Shown here in pieces: positions 33,397 through 41,486 of a stretch of DNA of 44,567 nucleotides (the stretch's first letter is position 1; every line of letters starts with the position of its first letter). The stretch covers positions 1 to 44,567 of the forward strand of contig JAAZAD010000595.1 of the NCBI GenBank assembly GCA_012514505.1, read 5' to 3'. Below the pieces are notes generated by a model, which did no database searches, was not told the DNA's origin, and saw only the letters and a list, made by a program, of their open reading frames with translations. This DNA is from Rhodococcus sp. (in: high G+C Gram-positive bacteria) (GTDB lineage Bacteria; Actinomycetota; Actinomycetes; Mycobacteriales; Mycobacteriaceae). The position numbers and the translations under genes were made by a program.

Positions 33397-33497
33397 GGTA
33401 AAGCCCCCTGTCCTGCGGATTCTTCCAGTACCATTTTTCGACTTTGACGTTGCTCACACTCCTGTAACGCGGACAACTGCTATAGCCGTACCCGTAT

Positions 33498-33503
33498 TAG
33501 CCT
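33498..33503 (+). promoter_or_regulatory. -10 hexamer TAGCCT for the leaderless MFS gene
   Basis: TAGCCT is followed by six bases and the ATG at 33510, and no ribosome binding site is present. The same hexamer and spacing precede lrpA. Confidence 0.55.
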
Positions 33504-33509
33504 GACCCA

Positions 33510-35285
33510 ATGCAGACGGAGCGCAGTGAGGTCATGAGTCGTTGGACGCCCTGGCTCGGTCTCGCCACCAGTCTTGTTGCCGTATTCATGCAACTCCTCG
33601 ACGCGACCATCGTCAACGTAGCGCTGCCCAGCATCGCAATAGACCTCGGCGCCTCCGTGTCGGCCCAGCTTCTGATGGTGAGCGTCTACACCCTGGCGTT
33701 CGCGTGTTCGTTGATCACCGCCGCGCGGCTCGGTGACCTGCTGGGGCGGCGACGGGTGTTCCTCACCGCGCTCGCGGTCTTCCTGCTGGCCTCACTCTTC
33801 TGTGGTTTGGCACAAACACCCACCGAGCTCGTGGTCTCACGTGCGTTCCAGGGACTCGCGGCCGGGTCGATGTCGGCGCAGACGTTCGCGATCATCTCCG
33901 GACTGTTCCCCAAGCGGCAGCATCCGCGGGTGTTCGGGATCTACGGAGCGACGATCGGACTGGCAACCATTTCCGGTCCGCTCCTGGGCGGCCTGTTGAT
34001 CGAATGGGACCTCTTCCAGTGGGGATGGCGACTGATCTTCTACGTCAACCTGCCGATCGGTCTCGCTGCTCTCGTGCTCGGGTACTTCTATCTCGTGGAT
34101 GCCAAACCCGAGGGCATCCGCAAGCTCGACGTCGGTGGCGCGTTGCTGTCCGCGCTCGGGTTGTTCCTGCTGATCTTCCCCCTCGCAGAAGGTCGCGAAC
34201 GGGGGTGGCCGGCGCCGATCGTGGCGATGATTTTGTGTTCGATCCCAGTTCTCGTCGGATTCGTGGTTTACGAATGGTGGCTCGGCAAGCGCGGCGGCGA
34301 CCCGGTTCTGCGCCTGCATTTGTTCCGTGATCGCGCGTTCTCGATCGGCGCGGTGCTGGCATTCGTCTTCTTCGGAACGTTGACGTCGCTCATCTTCACC
34401 ATCTCGCTGACGCTTCAGTTCGGGTTCGGATTCACCGCGCTGCACGCCGGTGTCATGACGATGCCGTGGGCACTGGGGATGGGCGTGGCGGCCCTGGTGT
34501 CGTCGAGTGTGTACCGCAGGATCGGCAATCTCGTGTTGCTACTCGGCATGGCGTTGTTCGCGGGCTCCCTCGTCGGCTTGTCGTGGATCTTGCAGCAGGA
34601 GGGCACCGACCCGAGGTGGCTGGCGCTGGCCGGACCGCTCTTCATCGGAGGGGCCGGCCTGGGCCTGTTCGTCGCGCCGCTGCAAACCGCCATCCTGGCG
34701 ACGGTGCGCCCCGAGAACGCGGGGTCGGTGTCGGGGCTGCTGCCGACGGTGCAGCAGGTAGGCAGCTCCATCGGCCTGGCTGTGATCGGTGTCGTCTTCT
34801 TCAACCTCGTCGCAGCCGAGTCCGCCCCGGCAGTGCAGGATCAGCGGCCGGCGCTCGTCGCGCAGCTCGAGACGGCCGGGGTGCCGCCTGCGTACGTACC
34901 GCAGGTCGAGGCGAAGTTCGTCGACTGCGCCACGGCGCAGCTCGGCTCGACATCGCCGATGAAGGTGCCGGAGCAGTGCCGTGATCTGTCTGCGGGAGCC
35001 GGCCCGGCGGCACAAGATCCCACACCCGCACAACAGGAAATCCTCGACGACGCGGTGGCGGCGGCCAAGGATTCGACACGCAGCGCGGCCGGTGAAGCGT
35101 TCTTGCAGGCCGAGCGGTGGGTGCTCTGGATCATCTCGGCCGTGGCAGTGGCCATCGGACTGCTGACGCTGACCCTGCCGCGACGCAACCGTTTCGCGGA
35201 TGTGGAGCTAGAGGACGGGGGAACCGCGCCACAACTCGGCGATGCCGACGCCGACTCGACCCAGAAGTCTGCGGACGAGCGGTAA
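33510..35285 (+). CDS. MFS exporter, DHA2 (EmrB/QacA) family, 14 membrane segments
   Basis: The protein has 591 residues. The N-terminal membrane segments carry LDATIVNVALPSIAIDLG, the DHA2 motif D1. Motif A ARLGDLLGRRRVF follows, and later GPLLGGLLIEWDLFQWGWRLIFYVNLPIG (motif C region). Fourteen hydrophobic segments are expected for the family. Between the last two segments is a large outer loop of about 100 residues (AAESAPAVQDQRP to AERWVLW) with two Cys that may pair. Such transporters export drugs or small lipids with proton antiport. Next to the divergent PapA-type pair it could export their product; this is inference. Its end overlaps maf by 78 bp in convergent orientation. Confidence 0.88.
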   Translation: MQTERSEVMSRWTPWLGLATSLVAVFMQLLDATIVNVALPSIAIDLGASVSAQLLMVSVYTLAFACSLITAARLGDLLGRRRVFLTALAVFLLASLFCGLAQTPTELVVSRAFQGLAAGSMSAQTFAIISGLFPKRQHPRVFGIYGATIGLATISGPLLGGLLIEWDLFQWGWRLIFYVNLPIGLAALVLGYFYLVDAKPEGIRKLDVGGALLSALGLFLLIFPLAEGRERGWPAPIVAMILCSIPVLVGFVVYEWWLGKRGGDPVLRLHLFRDRAFSIGAVLAFVFFGTLTSLIFTISLTLQFGFGFTALHAGVMTMPWALGMGVAALVSSSVYRRIGNLVLLLGMALFAGSLVGLSWILQQEGTDPRWLALAGPLFIGGAGLGLFVAPLQTAILATVRPENAGSVSGLLPTVQQVGSSIGLAVIGVVFFNLVAAESAPAVQDQRPALVAQLETAGVPPAYVPQVEAKFVDCATAQLGSTSPMKVPEQCRDLSAGAGPAAQDPTPAQQEILDDAVAAAKDSTRSAAGEAFLQAERWVLWIISAVAVAIGLLTLTLPRRNRFADVELEDGGTAPQLGDADADSTQKSADER

Positions 35286-35846
35286 TCCGATCCCGATCAC
35301 GCTGGACGGATCGCCCTCGATCCGGTCGACGAACCAGCCGCCGAGGCTGTCCAGCGTGAACGAGCCGGCAACCTGCAGCGGTTCCCCGGTGGCGAGATAG
35401 GCCTCGAGGTCGGCATCCGACGGCGTCGAAAAGTGTACGACCGTGCCACTGCATTCGGCGGCCTCGTCCACGACCGTGCCGTTCTCGGTACGGATCACGC
35501 AGTGGCCGGTCAGCAACGTTGCGTGAGACCCGGCCATCGCCTTCCACCGCGCACGTGCCACGTCCACGGTCAGCGGTTTTCCCTGTAGTTCGCCGTCGAT
35601 CAGCAGCATCGAATCGCAGCCGACGACCACGGCATCCGAGTGCCCGCTCTCGGCGATTCGCGGGAGTACGTCCCGAGCTTTGGCGCGAGCCAACTCGGTC
35701 ACCACCGACTCCGGTTCCGCTTGGGGTCCGAGCGAGTCGACGAGCGCATCCTCGTCCACACCGGAGACGATCACGAGGGGTTCGATACCTGCACTACGCA
35801 GGACCGACAACCGCGCCGGGGAGGCGGAGGCGAGGACGAACCTCAA
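35208..35846 (-). CDS. maf: Maf family nucleotide pyrophosphatase
   Basis: The 212-residue protein has the Maf signatures: LASASPARLSVLR near the N-terminus, VGCDSMLLIDGELQGKP and TGHCVIRTENG. Maf proteins hydrolyse modified or non-canonical dNTP/NTPs and are linked to septum inhibition. The TTG start at 35846 overlaps the accE5 stop (TTGA), as in the upp/DUF2797 junction, giving translational coupling in the order accD5-accE5-maf. The same order is found in M. tuberculosis. The last 78 bp overlap the end of the convergent MFS gene, so the C-terminal segment RRLLGRVGVGIAELWRGSPVL shares DNA with the MFS C-terminus. Confidence 0.92.
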   Translation of the reverse strand: MRFVLASASPARLSVLRSAGIEPLVIVSGVDEDALVDSLGPQAEPESVVTELARAKARDVLPRIAESGHSDAVVVGCDSMLLIDGELQGKPLTVDVARARWKAMAGSHATLLTGHCVIRTENGTVVDEAAECSGTVVHFSTPSDADLEAYLATGEPLQVAGSFTLDSLGGWFVDRIEGDPSSVIGIGLPLVRRLLGRVGVGIAELWRGSPVL

Positions 35847-36217
35847 CGTCGGTGTGAGCCGGCGTTGGCGAACGAGTAGGGCGAGAAGGGTGCGTAGGTG
35901 CGATGCATCTGCACCGGGTCACCCCAGGTTTCCGGAGGCAAGGAGGACCCGGATTCCTGGGTGCCCGCCGCCGCAGCCGAGGCGAGCACCGTTACCAGTG
36001 CAGCCAATTCCTCGTCGCTGGGAGCCCCCTTGACCACCCGCACGAAAGGTTCCCCGACCTCGGCCGGAGTGACCGACTCGGAGGTTGCGGACGGTTCGAT
36101 GGTGGTGCCCTCGGGCGCCACACCGTTCGCCTCCGAGCCGTTCACGCCGTTGGTGACGGTGAGGGTGTCGTCGGCAGAAAATTCCGTGGACACAACTTCC
36201 TCGGCGATCGATGTCAT
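35843..36217 (-). CDS. accE5: Acyl-CoA carboxylase epsilon subunit, AccE5
   Basis: The protein has 124 residues. The low-complexity N-terminus (about 1-55, rich in Ser, Thr, Glu and Val) leads to the conserved epsilon domain: [22 protein letters not shown], then [23 protein letters not shown]. This small subunit binds the beta (AccD5) subunit and raises activity of the AccA3-AccD5 complex. The ATG at 36217 overlaps the accD5 stop (ATGA). Similar two-part architecture is known for mycobacterial AccE5. Its stop overlaps the TTG of maf. Confidence 0.9.
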   Translation of the reverse strand: MTSIAEEVVSTEFSADDTLTVTNGVNGSEANGVAPEGTTIEPSATSESVTPAEVGEPFVRVVKGAPSDEELAALVTVLASAAAAGTQESGSSLPPETWGDPVQMHRTYAPFSPYSFANAGSHRR

Positions 36218-37854
36218 AGGGGAATGTTCCCATGCTTCTTGGGGGGAAGCGTCACCATCTTGCGCTCGAGAAGTCGCAAAGCGGAAACGATCTGTCCACG
36301 AGTGTGCGACGGCGGGATCACGGCGTCCACGTATCCGCGCTCCGCGGCGACGTACGGATTCACCAAGGTGTCCTCGTACTCGGCCTGCAGTTGCAGACGC
36401 AAAGCGTCGACGTCCTCACCGTTCTTGGCGGCCTCGAGCAACCGCTTCCGGTACACGAATCCGACAGCGCCCGACGCACCCATCACGGCGATTTGTGCGG
36501 TCGGCCAGGCGAGGTTGACGTCTGCGCCCATGTGCTTGGAACCCATGACGTCGTAGGCGCCGCCGTAGGCCTTACGGGTGATGACGGTGATCTTGCCGAC
36601 CGTTGCCTCGCCGTACGCGTAGAGGAGCTTCGCGCCGCGGCGGATGATGCCGTTGTATTCCTGGCCGGTGCCGGGCAGGAAGCCGGGCACGTCGACCAGG
36701 GTGATGATCGGGACGTTGAACGCGTCGCAGGTGCGCACGAACCGAGCAGCCTTCTCCGAGGCGTCGATGTCGAGGCAGCCGGCGAACTGGGTGGGCTGGT
36801 TGGCCACGATGCCGACGCTGCGGCCGTCGACACGACCGAATCCGACAATCACGTTCATGGCGCGTTCGGCCTGTACCTCGAGGAACTCGTCGTCGTCGAG
36901 GATGCGGCGGATGACCTCGTGCATGTCGTACGGCTGGTTCGCCGAGTCCGGGATCAGCGTGTCGAGTTCGAGGTCTTCCTCGGTGAGGGAGTCTTCGATG
37001 GACCCGGTGATCGGGTCCGAGGGGATCATTCGCGGCGCTGCGGCCTGGTTGTTCGACGGCAGGTAGCCCAGCAGATCCTTGACGTAGTCGAGGGCGTCCT
37101 GTTCGCCGGATGCCACGTAGTGGGCCACACCGGACTTGACCATGTGGGTGTGCGCGCCGCCGAGCTCTTCCATCGTGACGTTCTCGCCGGTGACCGTCTT
37201 GATGACGTCGGGTCCGGTGACGAACATCTGACTGGTCTGGTCGACCATCACGACGAAGTCGGTGAGTGCGGGGGAGTAGACGTGCCCACCGGCTGCGGGC
37301 CCCATGATCAGGGAGATCTGCGGGTTGACGCCGGAGGCGCGCACGTTGCGGTGGAAGATTTCGCCGTACAGGCCGAGCGAGACGACACCTTCTTGGATGC
37401 GCGCGCCGGCGCCCTCGTTGATGCCGATCAACGGACGGCCGGTTTTCACTGCCAGGTCCATGACCTTGACGATCTTTTCGCCGTAGACCTCACCGAGGCT
37501 GCCGCCGAACACGGTGGCGTCCTGGGAGAACACGCAGACGTCACGGCCGTCGATGGTGCCGTAGCCGGTGACGACGCCGTCGCCGACCGGTCGGTTCTCG
37601 GCAAGTCCGAAGTTGACACTGCGGTGCCGGGCGAGTGCGTCGAGTTCGACGAACGATCCCTCGTCGAGGAGTGCGGTGATGCGTTCGCGGGCGGTCAGCT
37701 TGCCCTTGGCGTGGACCTTCTCCACGGCCGCTGCCCCGACGGGGTGCTGTGCCTCATCCTGGCGAATGCGCAGGTCGGCGAGCTTTCCGGCGGTGGTGTG
37801 GATATCAGGTTTCGTCGCCGCATCGGACGCGGTGGGCTCCTGGACAGTGGTCAT
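36214..37854 (-). CDS. accD5: Propionyl/acetyl-CoA carboxylase beta subunit (carboxyltransferase), AccD5
   Basis: The protein has 546 residues, like mycobacterial AccD5 (548). The carboxyltransferase halves show [37 protein letters not shown], then [21 protein letters not shown], and in the C-terminal half [53 protein letters not shown] and [29 protein letters not shown]. It transfers CO2 from biotin on AccA3 to propionyl- or acetyl-CoA, feeding methylmalonyl-CoA to branched-chain lipid synthesis. The ATG at 37854 was chosen over an upstream start on homology; a TAAGCT hexamer lies 8 bases before it. It is divergent from birA. Confidence 0.95.
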   Translation of the reverse strand: MTTVQEPTASDAATKPDIHTTAGKLADLRIRQDEAQHPVGAAAVEKVHAKGKLTARERITALLDEGSFVELDALARHRSVNFGLAENRPVGDGVVTGYGTIDGRDVCVFSQDATVFGGSLGEVYGEKIVKVMDLAVKTGRPLIGINEGAGARIQEGVVSLGLYGEIFHRNVRASGVNPQISLIMGPAAGGHVYSPALTDFVVMVDQTSQMFVTGPDVIKTVTGENVTMEELGGAHTHMVKSGVAHYVASGEQDALDYVKDLLGYLPSNNQAAAPRMIPSDPITGSIEDSLTEEDLELDTLIPDSANQPYDMHEVIRRILDDDEFLEVQAERAMNVIVGFGRVDGRSVGIVANQPTQFAGCLDIDASEKAARFVRTCDAFNVPIITLVDVPGFLPGTGQEYNGIIRRGAKLLYAYGEATVGKITVITRKAYGGAYDVMGSKHMGADVNLAWPTAQIAVMGASGAVGFVYRKRLLEAAKNGEDVDALRLQLQAEYEDTLVNPYVAAERGYVDAVIPPSHTRGQIVSALRLLERKMVTLPPKKHGNIPL

Positions 37855-37862
37855 GACTGGTG

Positions 37863-37868
37863 AGCTTA
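37863..37868 (-). promoter_or_regulatory. Possible -10 TAAGCT for accD5
   Basis: On the minus strand TAAGCT (TANNNT) is followed by 8 bases and ATG 37854. The gtrA start has the same hexamer at the same spacing. A TTGTCA lies 19 bp upstream of it. A leader of one or two bases is expected. Confidence 0.35.
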
Positions 37869-37956
37869 ACCACGTGCCCGGGGGCGATGACAAGTCAGGT
37901 CGGGTTCCGAAAGTCTACGAAGATTCCCTACTGACGAGTACGTTTTCGCCACGGAA

Positions 37957-37962
37957 TACTCT
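37957..37962 (+). promoter_or_regulatory. -10 hexamer TACTCT for leaderless birA
   Basis: TACTCT (TANNNT) is followed by six bases and ATG 37969. No Shine-Dalgarno sequence is present. It shares the 114-bp region with divergent accD5. Confidence 0.5.
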
Positions 37963-37968
37963 TGCGGA

Positions 37969-38829
37969 ATGTCGACCGACTCGAATCGCAGCGCCCTCGA
38001 CGAGGGTGACCTGCGTCGCACCCTGGTTCGGACCGATCGGGATGAGGATCCCACCAGGTTCTGGCGCCGTCTCGATGTGGTTTCCGAAACAGGTTCTACG
38101 AATGCGGATCTGCTCGCACGGGTCGCGTCCGCCGAGAGCGCCGAGTGGGAAACCGACCGGCATGTGCTCGTGGCCGAGTTTCAGGGCAGCGGACGTGGTC
38201 GGCACTCGCGTACGTGGGTGAGTCCACCGCGGGCTCAGATCGCCGTATCGGTGGCCCTGTGCATGCCCGGCATGGGGCTCGACCGCCTGGGCTGGTTGCC
38301 CTTGATGACGGGCGTCGCAGTTGTCGATGCGCTTCGTGAGGTGGCGGGCGTCCCTGCCGAACTCAAGTGGCCGAACGACATCCTGATCGGCGGCCGGAAG
38401 GTCGCGGGCATTCTCGCCGAAGTCGCGCAGGTCGGCCCGGAGCCGATCGTCGTGGTGGGAATCGGACTCAACGTCAGTCTCGTCGAAGACGAGCTGCCGG
38501 TGCCGACTGCCACGTCCCTACTGTTGGAGAACGCGTCCACAACCGATAGGACCGTATTGGTGTCGGCGATGCTCGATCGGATCGCCGAGCGTTGGACGCA
38601 GTGGCATGACTCGGCCTGGTCGGTTGCCGGGGTGGCGGAGTCGTATCGGCAGTGCTGCGGCACACTCGGCCGCCGCGTGCGTGCGGAACTGCCCGGGGAC
38701 AAAGAACTTCTCGGCACGGCCACCGATGTCGACGCGCAGGGCCGCATCGTCATCTCACCCGATACGGGCGCGGAACCGATAGCGGTCTCTGCTGCAGACA
38801 TCACCCATCTGCGCGCCGTCACCCGATAG
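37969..38829 (+). CDS. birA: Biotin--[acetyl-CoA-carboxylase] ligase
   Basis: A 286-residue biotin protein ligase of the short class, with no N-terminal DNA-binding domain. The biotinyl-AMP-binding loop GSGRGRHSRTW is at 73-83, followed by the substrate-binding KWPNDILIGGRKVAGIL. The C-terminal domain of about 50 residues follows the small ligase core. It adenylates biotin and attaches it to Lys560 of AccA3 and other carboxylases. Divergent from accD5, it is next to its substrate's partner genes. The ATG at 37969 is preceded by a TACTCT leaderless -10 (N6). Confidence 0.93.
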   Translation: MSTDSNRSALDEGDLRRTLVRTDRDEDPTRFWRRLDVVSETGSTNADLLARVASAESAEWETDRHVLVAEFQGSGRGRHSRTWVSPPRAQIAVSVALCMPGMGLDRLGWLPLMTGVAVVDALREVAGVPAELKWPNDILIGGRKVAGILAEVAQVGPEPIVVVGIGLNVSLVEDELPVPTATSLLLENASTTDRTVLVSAMLDRIAERWTQWHDSAWSVAGVAESYRQCCGTLGRRVRAELPGDKELLGTATDVDAQGRIVISPDTGAEPIAVSAADITHLRAVTR

Positions 38830-38881
38830 AGCGTGCGCGCCGGTTTCGCGGAATCGCCCAGGACATAGGCACACTGTTCGC

Positions 38882-39400
38882 ATGGGATACCCGGAGGATG
38901 CGCTCGCGGAGGACGAGGAACTGCTCCTGCATTGCCATCCGCATTGGAAGATGCTGATCGGTCCGGCAGTCGTGTTCATCGTTTCCAGCGCTGTCGCGGG
39001 GTTCGCTCTCGGGTTCGCAGGGACCAAGTTGTCGGACACGCCGCTGACCGTGGCCACGATCGTCATCGTGGTGGTGTGGGTGACGGTGGTCGCGTGGCGA
39101 TCGCTCGGCCCGTTCCTCCGCTGGCAGTCCACGCATTTCATCGTCACCGACCGGCGTGTTCTCGCGAGGGAAGGCATGGTGACCCATACCGGCATCGACA
39201 TACCGATGGGCCGGATCAGCAACGTGCAGTTCCGTCACGGTCTGCTCGACCGGGTCGTGCGCACCGGAACCCTGGTCATCGCGTCCGCTGCAGACGACCC
39301 GCTCGAGTTCGACGACATTCCCCGCGTTGCACGGGTCCACGCACTGCTCTACAACGAAGTTTTCGACTCACTGGATGCGAATCGCGATCGTCGTTGGTGA
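38882..39400 (+). CDS. PH domain-containing membrane protein
   Basis: The protein has 172 residues. Two membrane helices are at about 24-47 and 54-73, and the rest (about 82-160) is a bacterial PH domain (bPH2 type): HFIVTDRRVLAREGMVTHTGIDIPMGRISNVQF and GTLVIASAADDPLEFDDIPRV. A protein of this type follows birA in mycobacteria. The function is unknown; bPH2 domains are found in membrane-stress proteins. The ATG at 38882 has neither a clear ribosome binding site nor a leaderless -10. It lies 52 bp after birA and 43 bp before the response regulator on the same strand. Confidence 0.85.
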   Translation: MGYPEDALAEDEELLLHCHPHWKMLIGPAVVFIVSSAVAGFALGFAGTKLSDTPLTVATIVIVVVWVTVVAWRSLGPFLRWQSTHFIVTDRRVLAREGMVTHTGIDIPMGRISNVQFRHGLLDRVVRTGTLVIASAADDPLEFDDIPRVARVHALLYNEVFDSLDANRDRRW

Positions 39401-39431
39401 CAGACCGGGCATCTGCGACGCCCGACGTCCG

Positions 39432-39437
39432 TACAGT
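39432..39437 (+). promoter_or_regulatory. -10 hexamer TACAGT for the leaderless response regulator
   Basis: TACAGT (TANNNT) is followed by six bases and GTG 39444. It indicates that the two-component operon starts here, separately from the PH-domain gene. Confidence 0.5.
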
Positions 39438-39443
39438 TGTCTC

Positions 39444-40130
39444 GTGACTGCAGTTCTATTGGCTGAAGACGACGAGGCGATCGCGGCACCACTGTCGCGT
39501 GCGCTCGGGCGTGAGGGATACACCGTCACGATCGAGCAGACGGGCCCGGCGGCTCTCCGACAAGCCCTCGAGGGCACGTTCGACCTGCTGATTCTCGATC
39601 TCGGGTTGCCCGGTATGGACGGACTCGAGGTGTGCAGGCAGGTTCGTTCGCACAATTCGACACTGGCCGTCCTGATGCTCACCGCGCGGACGGACGAAGT
39701 GGACTTCGTCGTCGGCCTCGATGCCGGGGCGGACGATTACGTGGGCAAGCCGTTCCGGGTGGCGGAGCTGATGGCACGGGTGCGCGCATTGTTGCGCCGC
39801 AGCGGCGACGGTGACGATCAAGACAGTGTCGTCGAGGTCGGTGACATTCGACTCGAGCCGGCTGCGCGACGGGTGCTGGTGGGCGGTGTCGAGATCGGAC
39901 TCGCCAACAAGGAGTACGAACTCCTGCGGGTGCTTCTCGAACACGCCGGTCAGGTCGTGTCCCGTGACGACATCCTCGCCGAGGTGTGGGGCGATGTGGA
40001 ACTGCGTGGCTCCAAGACGCTCGACATGCACATGTCGTGGCTGCGACGCAAGATCGGGGACGAGGGTCCAGCCGTCGAACGGCGCATCGCCACCGTGCGT
40101 GGCGTCGGATTCCGCCTCAACAACGACTAG
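39444..40130 (+). CDS. Two-component response regulator, OmpR/PhoB family
   Basis: The protein has 228 residues. The receiver domain (about 1-115) has the acidic EDD (8-10), the phospho-acceptor Asp52 in LILDLGLPG and the Lys of GKPF. The C-terminal winged-helix domain (about 130-225) ends VERRIATVRGVGFRLN, typical of OmpR-like regulators. The GTG at 39444 was chosen because the first residues TAVLLAEDDE match the family and a leaderless -10 precedes it. It is followed 9 bp later by its histidine kinase. Targets are unknown. No obvious direct-repeat OmpR-type site is seen upstream of neighbouring genes. Confidence 0.92.
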   Translation: MTAVLLAEDDEAIAAPLSRALGREGYTVTIEQTGPAALRQALEGTFDLLILDLGLPGMDGLEVCRQVRSHNSTLAVLMLTARTDEVDFVVGLDAGADDYVGKPFRVAELMARVRALLRRSGDGDDQDSVVEVGDIRLEPAARRVLVGGVEIGLANKEYELLRVLLEHAGQVVSRDDILAEVWGDVELRGSKTLDMHMSWLRRKIGDEGPAVERRIATVRGVGFRLNND

Positions 40131-40139
40131 CCGCTCCTC

Positions 40140-41450
40140 GTGCGCCGCCGAATTCTTCAATCCACCCTGGGCGTGGTGATCCTGACTGCCCTGCTGCTGG
40201 GGGTTCCGCTGATCTACACCGCCTGGTTGTGGGTCGAAGACCTCACCAGAAGCGACCTACAGCACCGGCTCGACCGGATGGCCGGCGAGATCATCGCGCA
40301 GGAGGGGGAGGACGGGATCGTCGACGACGGTCTCAACACCGACCCGTTGGTCCTCCTCACGCCGAAGGACGGACGTCTCGTCGTCATCTACCCGACGGCG
40401 GCGGAGAACTCGTCTCGCGTCGACATCGGCGTACAGAACGTTGCGTCACCGCTCGTCGAGTCGCTGGCGATGGGTTCCTCCGGTTCACTCCGGCTCGAGG
40501 TGCCGTCCGAGACGATGCGTACGCAGCAGCGGCAAGCGGTGGGCGCGGTCGGGATTCTGGTGCTGATCTCGATAGTCGTCGGAACGGCGGTGGCCGTGCT
40601 GACGGCGAAGCGGCTGGCCGACCCCCTGTCCGATGTGGCGAATCGGGCTGCGCGACTTGCCGAGGGAGATTTCCGCCCGGACCCGCGACGTCACGCGATC
40701 GCCGAACTGGATCGGGTGTCCGATGTCCTCGACGCGGCGACAGTCGAGATCGCAGGGCGGTTGCAGCGCGAACACATGCTGGTCGCTGACGTCTCCCACC
40801 AACTCCGTAGCCGACTGACCGCGGTGCGCCTGCGCCTGGACGAACTGTCCGGGCATTCCGATGCTGCCGTGGTGGTCGAGGCGGAGGAGGCGATGGCGCA
40901 GGTGGACCGGCTCACCGCCGCGATCGACGACTTGGTCAGGTCGTCGCGTAGCAGTGGGGAGGAGGAGCAGGTCTACGTCGTGCGTGAGCTGGGGACCGTG
41001 CTGGCCGACTGGGAACGTCCTTTCGACGAGGTGGGCCGGAAGTTGCAGCTGAGCGGTGACGCGGAGGCCGTGGCGTCGACGACGGGCTCGCGTCTGCGTG
41101 AGGCGGTGTCGGTGCTGGTGGACAATGCGCTCGTGCACGGCGCGGGAACGTGCACGGTGTCCGTGCGTTCCATTGCCGACGCAGAGTCCACGCGCGAGGC
41201 GATGGTGTGCGTGGAAGTCGCCGACGAGGGCGAAGGGGTCAGCAACGACCTGGCGCCGCACATTTTCGACCGAGGCTTCTCCGGTGCCGGATCCACCGGC
41301 GTCGGCCTTGCCCTGGCACGCGCGTTGATCGAGGCAGACGGCGGGCGGCTGGAATTACGTCGCCGTCGTCCTGCACTGTTCGCCGTGTTCCTGCCGACGG
41401 TGCGGGGTAATGCGGTGCCACGAGTCGGCGGTGTCCGAGAACCCCGGTGA
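40140..41450 (+). CDS. Sensor histidine kinase
   Basis: The protein has 436 residues. Two membrane helices at about 7-31 and 134-157 flank an extracytoplasmic sensor of about 100 residues. A HAMP domain follows (LADPLSDVANRAARLAEGDF), then the H-box with His220 in VADVSHQLRSRLTAVRLRL, the N-box LVDNALVHG, G1 DEGEGV, the F-box IFDRGFS and G2 TGVGLALARALIEADGG. It phosphorylates the preceding response regulator. The GTG at 40140 lies 9 bp after the regulator and has no strong ribosome binding site. The signal sensed is unknown. The gene converges on gtrA with a 34-bp gap and a possible shared terminator. Confidence 0.93.
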   Translation: MRRRILQSTLGVVILTALLLGVPLIYTAWLWVEDLTRSDLQHRLDRMAGEIIAQEGEDGIVDDGLNTDPLVLLTPKDGRLVVIYPTAAENSSRVDIGVQNVASPLVESLAMGSSGSLRLEVPSETMRTQQRQAVGAVGILVLISIVVGTAVAVLTAKRLADPLSDVANRAARLAEGDFRPDPRRHAIAELDRVSDVLDAATVEIAGRLQREHMLVADVSHQLRSRLTAVRLRLDELSGHSDAAVVVEAEEAMAQVDRLTAAIDDLVRSSRSSGEEEQVYVVRELGTVLADWERPFDEVGRKLQLSGDAEAVASTTGSRLREAVSVLVDNALVHGAGTCTVSVRSIADAESTREAMVCVEVADEGEGVSNDLAPHIFDRGFSGAGSTGVGLALARALIEADGGRLELRRRRPALFAVFLPTVRGNAVPRVGGVREPR

Positions 41451-41486
41451 GCCGGCGCGCGAGCTCGAAGAAACGCCTACCGGCTC
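41449..41486. terminator. Possible bidirectional terminator between the histidine kinase and gtrA
   Basis: GAGCCGG (41449-41455) and CCGGCTC (41480-41486) form a 7-bp stem. Inner GGCG and CGCC can add four more pairs with a bulge. The stem spans the 34-bp gap and touches both stop codons. There is no U-tract, so support is moderate. Confidence 0.4.

Noticed and set aside
36232..37863. A 543-codon open frame on the plus strand antisense to accD5
   Set aside because: It mirrors the accD5 codon pattern and has no domain or ribosome binding site; accD5 on the other strand is certain.
37936..37961. GAGTA/TACTC inverted repeat before birA as a BirA-type biotin operator
   Set aside because: The arms are only 5 bp, and this BirA has no DNA-binding domain, so biotin autoregulation by BirA itself is unlikely.
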